Assembly (NCBI GenBank): GCA_018262195.1
Contig: JAGTRS010000013.1
Span: 1 to 64,000, forward strand
Direction of reading: 5' to 3'
DNA length: 64,000 bases
Origin: Pseudomonadota bacterium
GTDB taxonomy: Bacteria > Pseudomonadota > Gammaproteobacteria > Burkholderiales > Rhodocyclaceae
Shown: piece by piece, positions 9,661-19,046 of the stretch
Layout of the letters: each line of letters opens with the position of its first letter
How positions within the stretch are numbered: the stretch's first letter is position 1
Notes under the pieces: generated by a model
What the model was told of the DNA's origin: nothing
Database searches by the model: none
Seen by the model: the letters and a program-made list of their open reading frames with translations, nothing else
Made by a program: the position numbers and the translations under genes

Positions 9661-10262
9661 ACGAGACCATCAAGCCGCCAGCGCAACGCCCCGAACATCC
9701 GGACTTCTGGTGCAAGCGCTTCGGCGAGGGCGTGACGCCCTGGGATGCCGGCAAGGTTCCAGCTGCCTTCGCCGACTTCATCGCCCGCCGGACAACGCCC
9801 GTCAATACACTGATTCCAGGTTGCGGCAGCGCCTGGGAGGCCGCCCATCTGGCAGATCTGGGCTGGCCAGTCGCGGCCCTCGATTTCTCGCCTGCCGCTA
9901 TCGCAAAAGCCCGCGAGGTGCTGGGCGAGGCCAAGGTCGACCTGGTTTGCGCCGATTTCTTTACATTCACGCCGGCGCAACCCATCGCATTGATCTACGA
10001 ACGCGCCTTCCTCTGCGCCCTGCCGCGCAAGCTGTGGGCCGACTGGGGACGGCGCGTCGCCGAACTGCTTCCGCCCGGCGGCTTGCTCGCCGGCTTCTTC
10101 TTTCTGTGCGACCAGCCCAAGGGCCCGCCGTTCGGCATCCTGCCCGAGCAGCTGGACGATTTGCTCGGCGCCCACTTCGAACGCATCGAAGATGCACCGG
10201 TAGGCGACTCCATCCCGGTATTTTCCGGACGGGAACGCTGGCAGGTCTGGCGCCGACGCTGA
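9657..10262 (+). CDS. TPMT-family SAM-dependent methyltransferase
   Basis: The 201 residues resemble the thiopurine/thiol S-methyltransferase family. The N-terminal WCKRFGEGVTPWDAGKVP motif is typical. The SAM-binding glycine motif is LIPGCGSAWEAAHLADLG, with the acidic residue in ALDFSPAA. The family methylates small thiols, halides or selenium/tellurium compounds; the substrate here is unknown. An ATGA overlap with the thioredoxin-like gene suggests a two-gene operon concerned with thiol chemistry. Confidence 0.87.
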   Translation: MNETIKPPAQRPEHPDFWCKRFGEGVTPWDAGKVPAAFADFIARRTTPVNTLIPGCGSAWEAAHLADLGWPVAALDFSPAAIAKAREVLGEAKVDLVCADFFTFTPAQPIALIYERAFLCALPRKLWADWGRRVAELLPPGGLLAGFFFLCDQPKGPPFGILPEQLDDLLGAHFERIEDAPVGDSIPVFSGRERWQVWRRR

Positions 10263-10401
10263 ACCACGCCGACGCCGCACCCGCCAAAATGCCGACAGCA
10301 CGGCCATTACGGGACGATTACAAATTGTTTCAGTAAAAAATGTCATCCCCGCCATACTGCGTCCCGTTAAGCAGACACGAACCATCCAGGAACAATCCGT
10401 C

Positions 10402-10893
10402 ATGAAACGTTTTCTCATTGCCGCCGCGATGGCTGCAGCCACCCTCAGCGCCCCCGCCTCTGCCCAGGTCTCGATCAACATCGGCCAGCCCGGCTTCTAT
10501 GGCCGCCTCGACATCGGCGGCTTCCCGCCACCGCCCCTGCTGTTCCCCGAACCGCTGATGATCCACCGCGGCCCGATCAGCCGTCCGCCGCTCTATTTGC
10601 GCGTCCCGCCCGGCCACGCCCGCGACTGGCGTCGGCATTGCCATCGCTACCACGCCTGCGGCGAACGGGTCTATTTCGTTCAGGACGACTGGTATCGGCA
10701 CGAATACGCACCGCGCTACCAGGAACGTCACATCCATCACCGTAGCTACGAGCGCGACAGCTATCGCGGATATGACCGCGGCTACGATCGCCGCGACGAT
10801 CGCCGGGAATACCGCGGCGATCATGGCGAGGACGACCGTGGTCGGGGACGTGGCCACGGCCATGGTCACGGCCACGACCGCCACGATCACTAA
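10402..10893 (+). CDS. Secreted His/Arg/Asp-rich low-complexity protein
   Basis: A clear signal peptide (MKRFLIAAAMAAATLSAPASA) precedes a Pro-rich stretch with a CHRYHAC segment (two Cys, two His). The second half is almost only Arg, Asp, Tyr, Gly and His in RGYDRGYDRRDDRRE-type repeats, ending in alternating Gly-His. The His-rich tail suggests metal binding or charge-driven interaction in the periplasm, but no family is recognised. An AGGAA ribosome-binding site precedes the ATG. It stands alone between the methyltransferase gene and pepN. Confidence 0.75.
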   Translation: MKRFLIAAAMAAATLSAPASAQVSINIGQPGFYGRLDIGGFPPPPLLFPEPLMIHRGPISRPPLYLRVPPGHARDWRRHCHRYHACGERVYFVQDDWYRHEYAPRYQERHIHHRSYERDSYRGYDRGYDRRDDRREYRGDHGEDDRGRGRGHGHGHGHDRHDH

Positions 10894-11006
10894 TCGCTGC
10901 TGATCCCCGCCCGCAGTTTCCCGACTGCGGGTAAAGGGCGGACCGGATACCAGCGCCCGGGCGCTTTGACGTATCATGGACAGTTACCCCGACTGTCCGT
11001 CCGCCC

Positions 11007-13610
11007 ATGAAATCCGATACCCCCCCAACCGTCTATCTCAAGGACTACGCCGCACCGGCCTACCTGATCGACACCGTCGATCTCGATTTCAGCATCGACA
11101 GCACGGGCACGACGGTCTCCGCCGTGCTCGCCGTGCGCCGCAACCCGGCTGGCGCGGCGCAAGCGCTTGTCCTCGACGGCGAGGAACTGGAAACCCTGAG
11201 TTTGACGGTCAACCGGAAAAAAGTGCCATTTTCGGAATGTGCCGGCAAGCTGACCATCGAAGATCTGCCCGACACCTTCACGCTGGAAACGGTCGTCCGC
11301 ATCGACCCGGACAAGAATACCCGCCTGTCCGGCCTCTATCGTTCCAAGGACGGCTATTTCACGCAGTGCGAAGCCCAGGGCTTCCGCCGCATCACCTGGT
11401 TTCTCGACCGGCCGGACGTCATGTCGACCTACACGGTCACCCTGCACGCTGATAAGGCGACCTACCCGGTCCTCCTTGCCAACGGCAACCCGGTCGCCGC
11501 TGGCGATGAAGCCGATGGCCGCCACTGGGCCAAATGGGTCGATCCGTTCAAGAAGCCGGCCTACCTTTTCGCTGTCGTCGCCGGCAAGCTCGACGTGCTG
11601 CGCGACACCTTCCGCACCGCCTCCGGCCGCAGCGTTCAGCTCGCCATCTACGTCGAGCCGGGCAAGCTCGACCAGTGCCCGCATGCCATGGCCGCCCTGC
11701 AAAAATCCATGAAGTGGGACGAGGAGCGCTTCGGCCTCGAATGCGACCTCGACCATTACATGATCGTCGCTGTTGGCGATTTCAACATGGGCGCCATGGA
11801 GAACAAGGGCCTGAACATCTTCAACACGAAATACGTGCTGGCGCGCAGCGATGTCGCCACCGACGTCGATTTCGAGAACATCGACCGCGTCGTCGCCCAC
11901 GAATATTTCCACAACTGGACCGGCAACCGCGTCACCTGCCGCGACTGGTTCCAGCTCTCGCTCAAGGAAGGCCTGACGGTTTTCCGCGACCAGGAATTCG
12001 GCGCCGACCTGCACAACCGGCAGACCGCCCGCATCCGCGAAGTGCGCGGTCTGCGCGCCGCCCAGTTTCCCGAAGACGCCGGCCCGATGGCCCACCCGAT
12101 CCGCCCGAGCAGCTTCGTCGAGATCAACAACTTCTACACCGCCACGGTCTATGAAAAGGGCGCCGAAGTCATCCGCATGATCCAGACCCTGATCGGCCGC
12201 GACGGCTTCCGCCGGGGCATGGACGAATACTTCCGGCGCCACGACGGCCAGGCCGTGACCTGCGAGGACTTCGTCGCCGCCATGGCCGCCGCTTCCGGTT
12301 TCGACTTCACGCAATTCATGCGCTGGTACAACCAGCCCGGCACGCCGCGCGTCGCCGTCGATGGCCACTTCGACGCCGAGTCGCAAACCTACACGCTGAC
12401 CTGCACGCAATCCAACCCGCGCGCCAGCGACGCCGCCCCCTACCTGATCCCGATCCGCGTCGCCCTGTTCACCGAACAAGGCCAACTCATCGACGGCAGC
12501 GAACGAACCCTGCACCTGACCGCCGCCAGCCAGTCCTTCGTCTTCAACCGGGTTGCGGCCGAGCCCGTCCCCTCACTGCTGCGTGACTTCTCGGCGCCGA
12601 TCTATCTCGACTTCGACTACAGCCCCGAGCAACTCACCCTCCTCCTGGCCCACGAAAGCGATCCGTTCAACGCCTGGGAAGCCGGCCAGCGCCTGGCCAC
12701 GACCCTGATCCTCGACGCCGCAAGCGCCATCGCCGCCGGCCAGACCCCGGTCTGGCCTGACGCCTTCACCGCCGCCTGCCGCCGCCTGCTGCAAACGCAA
12801 GCCCAACGCGGCGCCGCTTTCGTCGCCGAAGCCCTGACCCTGCCTGGCGAAGGCACGCTGGCCGAGTTGCAGGACGTCGTCGATCCGGAAGCCCTGCATG
12901 CCGCCCGCAACGGCCTGCGCCGCCATCTCGCCGAAGAACTCGAAGGCGAATTCGCCGGCCTCTACGCCGCGCTAACCGTCAGCGAACCCTACGCGCCCAA
13001 CAGCGAACAAGCCGGGAAGCGCGCCCTGCGCAACGTCTGCCTTTCTTATTTGCTCGAACTCGAAACCGAGCACGGCAACCAGTTGGCCTATACCCAATTC
13101 CGCAAGGCCGACAACATGACCGAGCAGTTCGCCGCCCTGGCCAGCCTCGCCAACGTCAACGCCGATAACTGCCCGCAACGCGAGCAGGCGCTCGGCGAGT
13201 TCTACGCGCAATGGAAGGATGAAGCGCTGGTCGTCGACAAATGGCTGGCCGCCCAGTCGACCAGTCGCCGGGCGGATACCCTGGCCACGGTGCGCGCGCT
13301 GACCAGCCACCCGGCGTTCGATGCCGGCAACCCGAACAAGATTTACGCCCTGATCCGCAACTTCGGCGCCAACCTGGTCCGTTTCAATGCCGCCGATGGA
13401 AGCGGTTACGCTTTCATGGCCGAGCGCATCCTCGACCTGCACGACAAGAACCCGCAAGTCGCCTCACGACTCGCCCGCAGCTTCGACCGCTGGCGAAAAT
13501 TCGACAGCAATCGCCAGACCAAGGCCCAAGCAGCACTGGAAACCATCCGCGACCATGCCGGGCTGTCGAACGATGTCTTCGAGGTCGTTACCCGCGCACT
13601 GAAGGACTGA
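11007..13610 (+). CDS. pepN: PepN, aminopeptidase N (M1 zinc metallopeptidase)
   Basis: This cytoplasmic peptidase removes N-terminal residues from peptides. The 867 residues match the alanyl-aminopeptidase PepN family. The substrate-anchoring GAMEN motif is at residues 262-266. The zinc site HEYFH is at 298-302, and the third ligand Glu321 (in LKEGLTVF) is at the expected distance. The C-terminal helical DUF3458-like region is complete. Positions 11202-11238 carry an inverted copy of a dispersed repeat, translated here as LTVNRKKVPFSE. Confidence 0.98.
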   Translation: MKSDTPPTVYLKDYAAPAYLIDTVDLDFSIDSTGTTVSAVLAVRRNPAGAAQALVLDGEELETLSLTVNRKKVPFSECAGKLTIEDLPDTFTLETVVRIDPDKNTRLSGLYRSKDGYFTQCEAQGFRRITWFLDRPDVMSTYTVTLHADKATYPVLLANGNPVAAGDEADGRHWAKWVDPFKKPAYLFAVVAGKLDVLRDTFRTASGRSVQLAIYVEPGKLDQCPHAMAALQKSMKWDEERFGLECDLDHYMIVAVGDFNMGAMENKGLNIFNTKYVLARSDVATDVDFENIDRVVAHEYFHNWTGNRVTCRDWFQLSLKEGLTVFRDQEFGADLHNRQTARIREVRGLRAAQFPEDAGPMAHPIRPSSFVEINNFYTATVYEKGAEVIRMIQTLIGRDGFRRGMDEYFRRHDGQAVTCEDFVAAMAAASGFDFTQFMRWYNQPGTPRVAVDGHFDAESQTYTLTCTQSNPRASDAAPYLIPIRVALFTEQGQLIDGSERTLHLTAASQSFVFNRVAAEPVPSLLRDFSAPIYLDFDYSPEQLTLLLAHESDPFNAWEAGQRLATTLILDAASAIAAGQTPVWPDAFTAACRRLLQTQAQRGAAFVAEALTLPGEGTLAELQDVVDPEALHAARNGLRRHLAEELEGEFAGLYAALTVSEPYAPNSEQAGKRALRNVCLSYLLELETEHGNQLAYTQFRKADNMTEQFAALASLANVNADNCPQREQALGEFYAQWKDEALVVDKWLAAQSTSRRADTLATVRALTSHPAFDAGNPNKIYALIRNFGANLVRFNAADGSGYAFMAERILDLHDKNPQVASRLARSFDRWRKFDSNRQTKAQAALETIRDHAGLSNDVFEVVTRALKD
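11202..11238 (-). repeat. 37-bp dispersed repeat, copy B (inside pepN)
   Basis: Read on the minus strand, this copy contains TGGC, two variable bases, TTTTTTCCGGTTGACCGT and then CAA. It shares this core with copies A, C and D. It lies in the N-terminal beta domain of pepN and does not break the frame. Confidence 0.65.
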
Positions 13611-13687
13611 GGAACCGACCGGAAAGAAATATTTCCCGGCCACCCCGAAATAACCGAGAACAAATGCATAAGGCGCTCTAAAATACG

Positions 13688-13743
13688 CGGGTATTTGGTA
13701 GCCGGGAATTTCTGGCATCACAACTGCCAGCGAACAATACCCG
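13688..13743 (+). promoter_or_regulatory. Nested inverted repeats in the leader of the response-regulator gene
   Basis: The outer arms are CGGGTATT (13688-13695) and AATACCCG (13736-13743). The inner arms are CTGGCA (13712-13717) and TGCCAG (13725-13730). The structure could form in the mRNA leader about 35 bp before the GTG start of the response regulator. It matches no riboswitch consensus that I can recall, so it may be an operator or a simple hairpin. Confidence 0.4.
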
Positions 13744-13776
13744 GCGCTAAAAAACGCTTTATTTCAGGGGGCAGTC

Positions 13777-14334
13777 GTGGGTATTCTCGATCAAATTCTT
13801 TCCGTATTCAGGTCCAAAGCACCAAGCGCGCCGCAATCTGCGCCTATCGCCAACAACGTTGCCGTCATCTCGGAGCGCCGAGGCAAAAAGCGGGTCAATG
13901 CCCGCGAAGGGACGCGCGTCCTCATCATCGACGACTCCAAGACCATCGTCTCGGTGCTCAAGAAATTCCTGCGCTCCGCCGGCTACGAAACCATGGAAGC
14001 GCTCGACGCCGAAAGCGGACTGGCGCAGATGCAGCAACAGCCACCGGAATTGATCTTTCTCGACATCATGCTGCCCGGCATGAACGGCTTTGCCGCGCTG
14101 CGCGCCATCCGCCGCGACCCGGCCACCCGCAACATTCCAGTCATCATGATGAGCGGCAACGAGCAGGCGATGGAGCAGTTTTTCGGCACCCGCATCGGCG
14201 CCGACGATTTCATGAAAAAACCGTTCTCGCGCGAAGAGGTTTTCTTCCGGATCGAGCGCCTGCTCGACGCCACCCTCGTCCCGCGACGCGCCGCACCACG
14301 CCCGACGGAACAGGCCGCGCCCGCCGTGGGCTGA
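13777..14334 (+). CDS. Single-domain response regulator (PilG/PilH/CheY-like)
   Basis: The receiver domain starts at about residue 45 (TRVLIIDDSKTIVSVLKKFL). The phosphorylation site is Asp96 in LIFLDIMLPGMNGF, with the conserved Lys in MKKPFSREEV. No output domain follows; the C-terminus is a short Pro/Ala tail. A 44-residue basic N-terminal extension is unusual. The best relatives are twitching-motility regulators such as PilG and PilH, but no other pil gene is nearby. The start is a GTG with a strong AGGGGG ribosome-binding site. Confidence 0.82.
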   Translation: MGILDQILSVFRSKAPSAPQSAPIANNVAVISERRGKKRVNAREGTRVLIIDDSKTIVSVLKKFLRSAGYETMEALDAESGLAQMQQQPPELIFLDIMLPGMNGFAALRAIRRDPATRNIPVIMMSGNEQAMEQFFGTRIGADDFMKKPFSREEVFFRIERLLDATLVPRRAAPRPTEQAAPAVG

Positions 14335-14355
14335 CGCTACCTCCGGCTGGAACGC

Positions 14356-14877
14356 TCAGCTACGTATCCACGGCCCGAGCAACTGCCGCAGAGCCTGTTC
14401 GTTCCAGCCATTGACGACCTCGTCCCCGACGACGATAAGCGGTACGCCGTTGCCGCCCAGCTTCTTGTGGCGCTGCAAGGCCGTCGAACTCTGCTCGATG
14501 TCTTCCTCGGTATAGCGGATACCGTTAGCGGCAAAAAACTCGCGGGTCATCTTGCAGTAGCCGCACCAGCTCGTTGCATACAACACGACCTGCGGCTGCT
14601 CGCTCGATGCGGCCGCAACGCGAGCTGGGCTGTCCAACTGCTGCAGCATGGGTCGCCCGAACCAGAATGCGCCGCCCAGCACGACAGCCATCAAGAACCA
14701 CTTGCCGAGGCCACCGCGCTGTTCGCTTCCCACGGCAGGTCCATACTGGCGCATGGATTCCGGCGGCAATGAACCACCCGCCTTGGCGTAGGCCCTTTCG
14801 CAGGCAGGACACTGCCAGTCCGGCGCAGTATCCTCGGCCTTGCGGGCATAGTTGCAATGGGGGCAGATTCGGCTCAT
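14356..14877 (-). CDS. Membrane-anchored glutaredoxin with N-terminal zinc ribbon
   Basis: The order of parts is unusual. A zinc ribbon with CPHC and CPAC pairs (residues 5-8 and 23-26) is followed by a linker, one membrane helix (about 59-75) and a C-terminal glutaredoxin domain. The CGYC redox motif lies in ATSWCGYCKMTREFF, and the GVPLIVVGDEVVNGW glutathione-site segment is present. It may reduce thiols at the membrane; the target is unknown. It shares the strand with algR but is 22 bp away from it. Confidence 0.82.
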   Translation of the reverse strand: MSRICPHCNYARKAEDTAPDWQCPACERAYAKAGGSLPPESMRQYGPAVGSEQRGGLGKWFLMAVVLGGAFWFGRPMLQQLDSPARVAAASSEQPQVVLYATSWCGYCKMTREFFAANGIRYTEEDIEQSSTALQRHKKLGGNGVPLIVVGDEVVNGWNEQALRQLLGPWIRS

Positions 14878-14899
14878 CGGGTTGTCTCGACTATCGGTT

Positions 14900-15688
14900 T
14901 CAGGAATTCTTGACCAGCGCCTTGGCCGGTCCCCACTGGCGACGACTTACCGGCAACTTCTCCGGCAGGCCACGCAACAACGCCCAACCATAAGCTTCGG
15001 CATCGTCACCGGCGGCTTTTTCGAATCCGGCCAACGCCGACTTGGCGACCAGCACGGCACGATGCAGGCGCAGGAAGCGTTCGGCAAACTCCAGCTCGAG
15101 GTGAGCCAAGGTGTCATCGAGCAGGTATTCGCGCTCCATGGTCCGCGCTGTCACATATTTGAGATCGGCCTTGAAGTAGATGACTTCGGCTATGGGAACC
15201 AGCAGCAAGCGGCCGCGTTCATGGCACGAGAGGTGGGTTCGCCCGCTGCCACGCAGTTCGTGACCGATGCCGGCGAGCAGCGCCGGATCCTGGCGTGCAG
15301 CGGGCACTTTCTGCAGCGCGGAAAGCAGACGCTGCGTCCGCACCGGCTTCAGCAGGTAATCGAGGGCGTTGAGGTCAAAGGCCTGCACGGCGTAGTTGTC
15401 GTAGGCCGTCGTAAAGATCACGGACGGCGGCTTTTCAAGGCGACCAAGATGGGTCGCCAGTTCGATGCCATCCATGCCGGGCATGCGAATATCGGCCAGC
15501 ACCACGTCGACGGCCTTTTCCCGCAGGATATCGAGCGCGGCCAGACCGTTGCCCGCTTCGCCAACCACTTCGCTCGGCATCTGTCCCGCAATGTCGGACA
15601 GCAGCGTGCGCAGTCGGTCGCGCGCCAGCGGCTCGTCATCGACGATCAGTATCTTCAGCGGGGTTGCGTGGGCTGACGGCGTTGGCAT
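14900..15688 (-). CDS. algR: AlgR-like LytTR response regulator
   Basis: This 262-residue regulator has a receiver domain (residues 11-125, phospho-acceptor Asp66 in DVVLADIRMPGMDG, conserved Lys in YLLKPV) and a LytTR DNA-binding domain (about residues 155-250). It overlaps the sensor gene by 34 bp, so the two are translated together. In Pseudomonas the same pair (algZ-algR next to argH and hemC) controls alginate and twitching; here the function is inferred only from homology and gene order. Confidence 0.88.
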   Translation of the reverse strand: MPTPSAHATPLKILIVDDEPLARDRLRTLLSDIAGQMPSEVVGEAGNGLAALDILREKAVDVVLADIRMPGMDGIELATHLGRLEKPPSVIFTTAYDNYAVQAFDLNALDYLLKPVRTQRLLSALQKVPAARQDPALLAGIGHELRGSGRTHLSCHERGRLLLVPIAEVIYFKADLKYVTARTMEREYLLDDTLAHLELEFAERFLRLHRAVLVAKSALAGFEKAAGDDAEAYGWALLRGLPEKLPVSRRQWGPAKALVKNS

Positions 15689-16680
15689 GGCAGGACGATG
15701 CGAACCTCATAGGAATGATCACCGGTCTCGATTTCCAGACGGGCTTCCAGATCGTAATACAAGGCCAGGCGTTCGCGGATATTGGCCACCGCAATCTGGT
15801 TGCCAGCGGCATGCTGGACCTGACCGGCGGTCGGATTGAGGATGGCGATGCGCAGCTCGTCGCCTCGCTGTTCGATGGCGATGCGGATCGTGCCGCCCTC
15901 CGGCGCGGGCTCGATACCGTGATAAACCGCATTCTCCAGCAAGGGCTGCAGCAACAAGGGCGGAATGGGCATCTCCGCGGGAATGTCGCCAAGTTGCCAA
16001 TCAACCGCGAGACGGTCGCCCAGGCGGAGACTTTCGAGTTCGAGGTACTGTTTGCCCAAAGCAATTTCATCGGCCAGGCTCACCATTTCCGCCGGGTCGC
16101 GCATGGCCGCGCGAAAGAGGTCGGACAGTGCTTCCAGCGCTTCTTCGGCCTGTTGCGGCCGGGCGCGAATCAACGACAGGACCGCATTCAGCGAATTGAA
16201 GAGAAAGTGCGGCCTGATGCGCGCATTCAACGCCGCCAGCCGCGCCTCGGTCAGCACCGGCGACATGGCCCCCGAGCGCAACTCGAAATAAACCAGCAGC
16301 GCCGCCGTGGCCGCCATCGCCAGCAAGGCTCCCCGCCATACGCCGGCAGTCTCGGTTAGGCCCAGCGAGGCAGCATAGAGCACCATGGCGCCAGCCAGCA
16401 CCCCGGCCATCAACAGCACGCACGCCTGGCCGAGCCGCAAGGGCAATCGCCACAGCGCGTCACGCAACAGGGAGAGCAGGCCCAGGCCGATCAGCAGCAA
16501 GGGCTCGACCACTGCCGCCAGCTCGATGTAGCGGCTGGCCCAGCCGGCCAGGTCAGGCGCCTGGACGAGCGCAGCGAGTGCCGCCAGGATGTTGATACTG
16601 AGCAGCACACGCAGCATCACCCCGAAATTGCGCCAGTCGGGCAGGGGGTGAGTCGCCGGAAAGTGCCGTATACTTGTCAT
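15655..16680 (-). CDS. algZ: AlgZ/FimS-like sensor histidine kinase (LytS type)
   Basis: Four or more hydrophobic helices occupy residues 20-133. A His_kinase domain of the LytS class follows, with the phospho-accepting His158 in NARIRPHFLFNSLNAV. An HATPase region near LLLQPLLENAVYHGIEP supplies the N-box. The ATG at 16680 fits the family; the frame is open much further upstream, but only as antisense to argH. It is divergent from argH with 57 bp between the starts. Confidence 0.88.
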   Translation of the reverse strand: MTSIRHFPATHPLPDWRNFGVMLRVLLSINILAALAALVQAPDLAGWASRYIELAAVVEPLLLIGLGLLSLLRDALWRLPLRLGQACVLLMAGVLAGAMVLYAASLGLTETAGVWRGALLAMAATAALLVYFELRSGAMSPVLTEARLAALNARIRPHFLFNSLNAVLSLIRARPQQAEEALEALSDLFRAAMRDPAEMVSLADEIALGKQYLELESLRLGDRLAVDWQLGDIPAEMPIPPLLLQPLLENAVYHGIEPAPEGGTIRIAIEQRGDELRIAILNPTAGQVQHAAGNQIAVANIRERLALYYDLEARLEIETGDHSYEVRIVLPCQRRQPTQPR

Positions 16681-16737
16681 CTTTGTTGCGGATTGTTCTT
16701 CAATTCGTCGCCTAACTGCCCATTCTAGACCATAGTC

Positions 16738-18126
16738 ATGACTTCCAACGCCTCGCAATACACCTGGGCCGGACGCTTCTCCGAGCCGGTTTCCGACCTC
16801 GTCAAACGCTATACCGCTTCGGTCGATTTCGACCAACGCATGTGGCGCCAGGATATCCGCGGCTCGCTGGCCCATGCCCGCATGCTGGCCAAGCAGGGCA
16901 TCATCGCCGCCGCCGACCTGGCCGATATCGAGCGCGGCATGGCCATCGTCACGGAAGAAATCGAATCGGGCAAGTTCGAATGGTCGATTGACCTCGAAGA
17001 CGTGCACCTCAATATCGAAAAGCGCCTCACCGCGCTCGTTGGTGATGCCGGCAAACGCCTGCATACCGGCCGTTCGCGCAACGACCAGGTAGCAACCGAC
17101 ATCCGCCTCTACCTGCGCGATTCGATCGACGACATTCTCGTGCTGATCAAGGCCTTCCGCAGCGCCCTCGTCGATCTGGCCGAGAAGGAAGCCGCCACGC
17201 CGATGCCGGGCTTCACGCACCTGCAGGTCGCCCAGCCGGTCACTTTTGGCCATCACGTTCTGGCCTATTTTGAAATGTTCGGCCGCGACGCCGAACGTTT
17301 CGTCGACTGCCGCAAGCGCGTCGCCCGCCTGCCGCTCGGCGCCGCCGCACTGGCCGGTACGACCTACCCGATTGACCGCGAATTCGTCGCCGAACAACTG
17401 GGCTTCGAAGGCGTCTGCGAAAACTCCCTCGACGCCGTGTCCGATCGCGATTTCGCCATCGAATTCACCTCGTCCTGCGCGCTGCTCATGATGCACATCA
17501 GCCGCCTGTCGGAGGAACTGGTCATGTGGATGAGCCCGCGTGTCGGCTTCATCCAGATCGCCGATCGCTTCTGCACCGGCTCGTCGATCATGCCGCAGAA
17601 GAAGAACCCGGACGTGCCGGAACTCGCGCGCGGCAAGACCGGCCGCGTCTACGGCCAGTTGATGAGCCTGCTGACGCTCATGAAGTCGCAGCCGCTGGCC
17701 TACAACAAGGACAACCAGGAAGATAAAGAGCCGCTGTTCGACGCCGTCGACACCGTCACCGACACCCTGCGCATCTTCGCCGACATGGCCGGCGGCATCA
17801 CCGTCAAGCCGGAAGCGATGAAGGCCGCGCTGACCCAGGGCTTCGCCACCGCCACCGACCTCGCCGACTACCTCGTCAAGAAGGGCCTACCCTTCCGCGA
17901 CGCGCACGAAGCGGTCGGACACGCCGTCAAGGCCGCCGAGCAAAAGGGCGTCGACTTACCGCAGTTGTCGCTCGACGAACTCAAGGCCTTCTGCCCGAAT
18001 TTGGAAAATGACGTTTTTTCCGTGTTGACCGTCGAAGGCTCGCTGGCCAGCCGCAACCACATCGGGGGCACGGCCCCGGCCCAGGTCAAAGCCGCCATCG
18101 CCCGCGCCCGCACCCGTCTCGCCTGA
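16738..18126 (+). CDS. argH: ArgH, argininosuccinate lyase
   Basis: The enzyme splits argininosuccinate into arginine and fumarate, the last step of arginine synthesis. The 462 residues are typical. It opens with a TWAGRFSEP motif. Further conserved blocks are [11 protein letters not shown], the [20 protein letters not shown] region with the catalytic His, and the superfamily signature [12 protein letters not shown] at residues 281-292. A rho-independent terminator follows. Confidence 0.98.
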   Translation: MTSNASQYTWAGRFSEPVSDLVKRYTASVDFDQRMWRQDIRGSLAHARMLAKQGIIAAADLADIERGMAIVTEEIESGKFEWSIDLEDVHLNIEKRLTALVGDAGKRLHTGRSRNDQVATDIRLYLRDSIDDILVLIKAFRSALVDLAEKEAATPMPGFTHLQVAQPVTFGHHVLAYFEMFGRDAERFVDCRKRVARLPLGAAALAGTTYPIDREFVAEQLGFEGVCENSLDAVSDRDFAIEFTSSCALLMMHISRLSEELVMWMSPRVGFIQIADRFCTGSSIMPQKKNPDVPELARGKTGRVYGQLMSLLTLMKSQPLAYNKDNQEDKEPLFDAVDTVTDTLRIFADMAGGITVKPEAMKAALTQGFATATDLADYLVKKGLPFRDAHEAVGHAVKAAEQKGVDLPQLSLDELKAFCPNLENDVFSVLTVEGSLASRNHIGGTAPAQVKAAIARARTRLA

Positions 18127-18146
18127 TTTCGCGCCCGCAGGAAAGA

Positions 18147-18178
18147 AAAGCCGCCGGCCATCTCCGACGGCTTTTTTT
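18147..18178 (+). terminator. Rho-independent terminator after argH
   Basis: A 9-bp stem with one mismatch (AGCCGCCGG against CCGACGGCT) and a 6-nt loop is followed by seven T residues. It lies 20 bp after the argH stop. Confidence 0.88.
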
Positions 18179-18269
18179 GCGCCAATCATATTAGCGGTTT
18201 ATTATATAAATACTCAGCGATAGCCAATCGCACCCGATTGCAAAACCACTTACCGCAAGGAAGAACAGC

Positions 18270-18647
18270 ATGTACGCCACCGTTGTCGACAGCACCCCCC
18301 TCATCAAGGTCACGACCAGCAAGTTCGAGGCAAACTATGCACTCGACGGCTCCCTGATGAACCCGCTGGAAGCCTTCTATGCTTCGCTTGCCGCCTGTGC
18401 CGCCGTTTATGCCAAGAAGGCCTGCAAGGGCCTGGGCATCTCTGCCGCCGGGATCGAGATCAGCTGCAAACCGTTTGCCGGCCCGGGCGGCCCGCTGACG
18501 CTCGCCAAATTCAAGACCGACGTTCGCTTCCCCGCGAGCTTTACGGCTGAACAGAAGGCCGCGGTTCTCGACAGCATTGCGCACTGCGCCGTGAAGGAAG
18601 TGGTCGCAGACGGCCCCAATATCGAATTTCTGGCCGCCGAAATCTGA
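18270..18647 (+). CDS. OsmC/Ohr-family protein
   Basis: The 125-residue OsmC-like protein has the two conserved cysteines of the peroxide-reducing family: Cys in AACAAVYAKK and Cys in SIAHCAVKEV. The family reduces organic hydroperoxides or acts on unknown thiols. It is short and lacks the N-terminal strand extension of Ohr. The AAGGAAG ribosome-binding site supports the ATG at 18270. It has its own terminator and stands alone. Confidence 0.85.
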   Translation: MYATVVDSTPLIKVTTSKFEANYALDGSLMNPLEAFYASLAACAAVYAKKACKGLGISAAGIEISCKPFAGPGGPLTLAKFKTDVRFPASFTAEQKAAVLDSIAHCAVKEVVADGPNIEFLAAEI

Positions 18648-18658
18648 TTCGGCCAGCC

Positions 18659-18692
18659 AACAAAAAGCCCGCCGATTGGCGGGCTTTTTGTT
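18659..18692. terminator. Bidirectional terminator between osmC-like gene and grxD
   Basis: Perfect 15-bp arms AACAAAAAGCCCGCC and their complement flank a 4-nt GATT loop. There is an A-run on one side and a T-run on the other, suited to ending both convergent genes. Confidence 0.93.
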
Positions 18693-18709
18693 GGTGCAAT
18701 CCACTCCGG

Positions 18710-19033
18710 TCAGACCTTGGCGATCCCTTGCAGCAATTGCTGCAATTCGCCAGCCTGGTACATCTCCTTCATGATGTCGCAACCGCCGATGAACTCACCC
18801 TTGATGTAGAGCTGTGGAATGGTCGGCCAGTTGGCGTATTCCTTGACGCCGTTGCGGATTTCCTCGTCGGCCAGGACATTGACCGTGACGAAGTCTTCAA
18901 CGCCGCAGACCTTGAGGATCTGAACCGCCGTAGCCGAAAAACCGCATTGCGGAAAACGGGCGTCGCCCTTCATGTAAAGGACCACCGGATTGCCGGTGAC
19001 GGTGGCGTGGATACGTTGTTGGACGTCGGACAT
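18710..19033 (-). CDS. grxD: GrxD, monothiol CGFS glutaredoxin
   Basis: The 107-residue class II glutaredoxin carries the CGFS motif at residues 30-33 (FPQCGFSA), which with glutathione ligates a [2Fe-2S] cluster for transfer. The WPTIPQLYIKGEFIGGCDIM segment is typical. The ATG at 19033 has a CAGGAGAG ribosome-binding site. It lies 13 bp downstream of prmC and is probably co-transcribed with it. Confidence 0.96.
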   Translation of the reverse strand: MSDVQQRIHATVTGNPVVLYMKGDARFPQCGFSATAVQILKVCGVEDFVTVNVLADEEIRNGVKEYANWPTIPQLYIKGEFIGGCDIMKEMYQAGELQQLLQGIAKV

Positions 19034-19046
19034 GCTCTCTCCTGAT

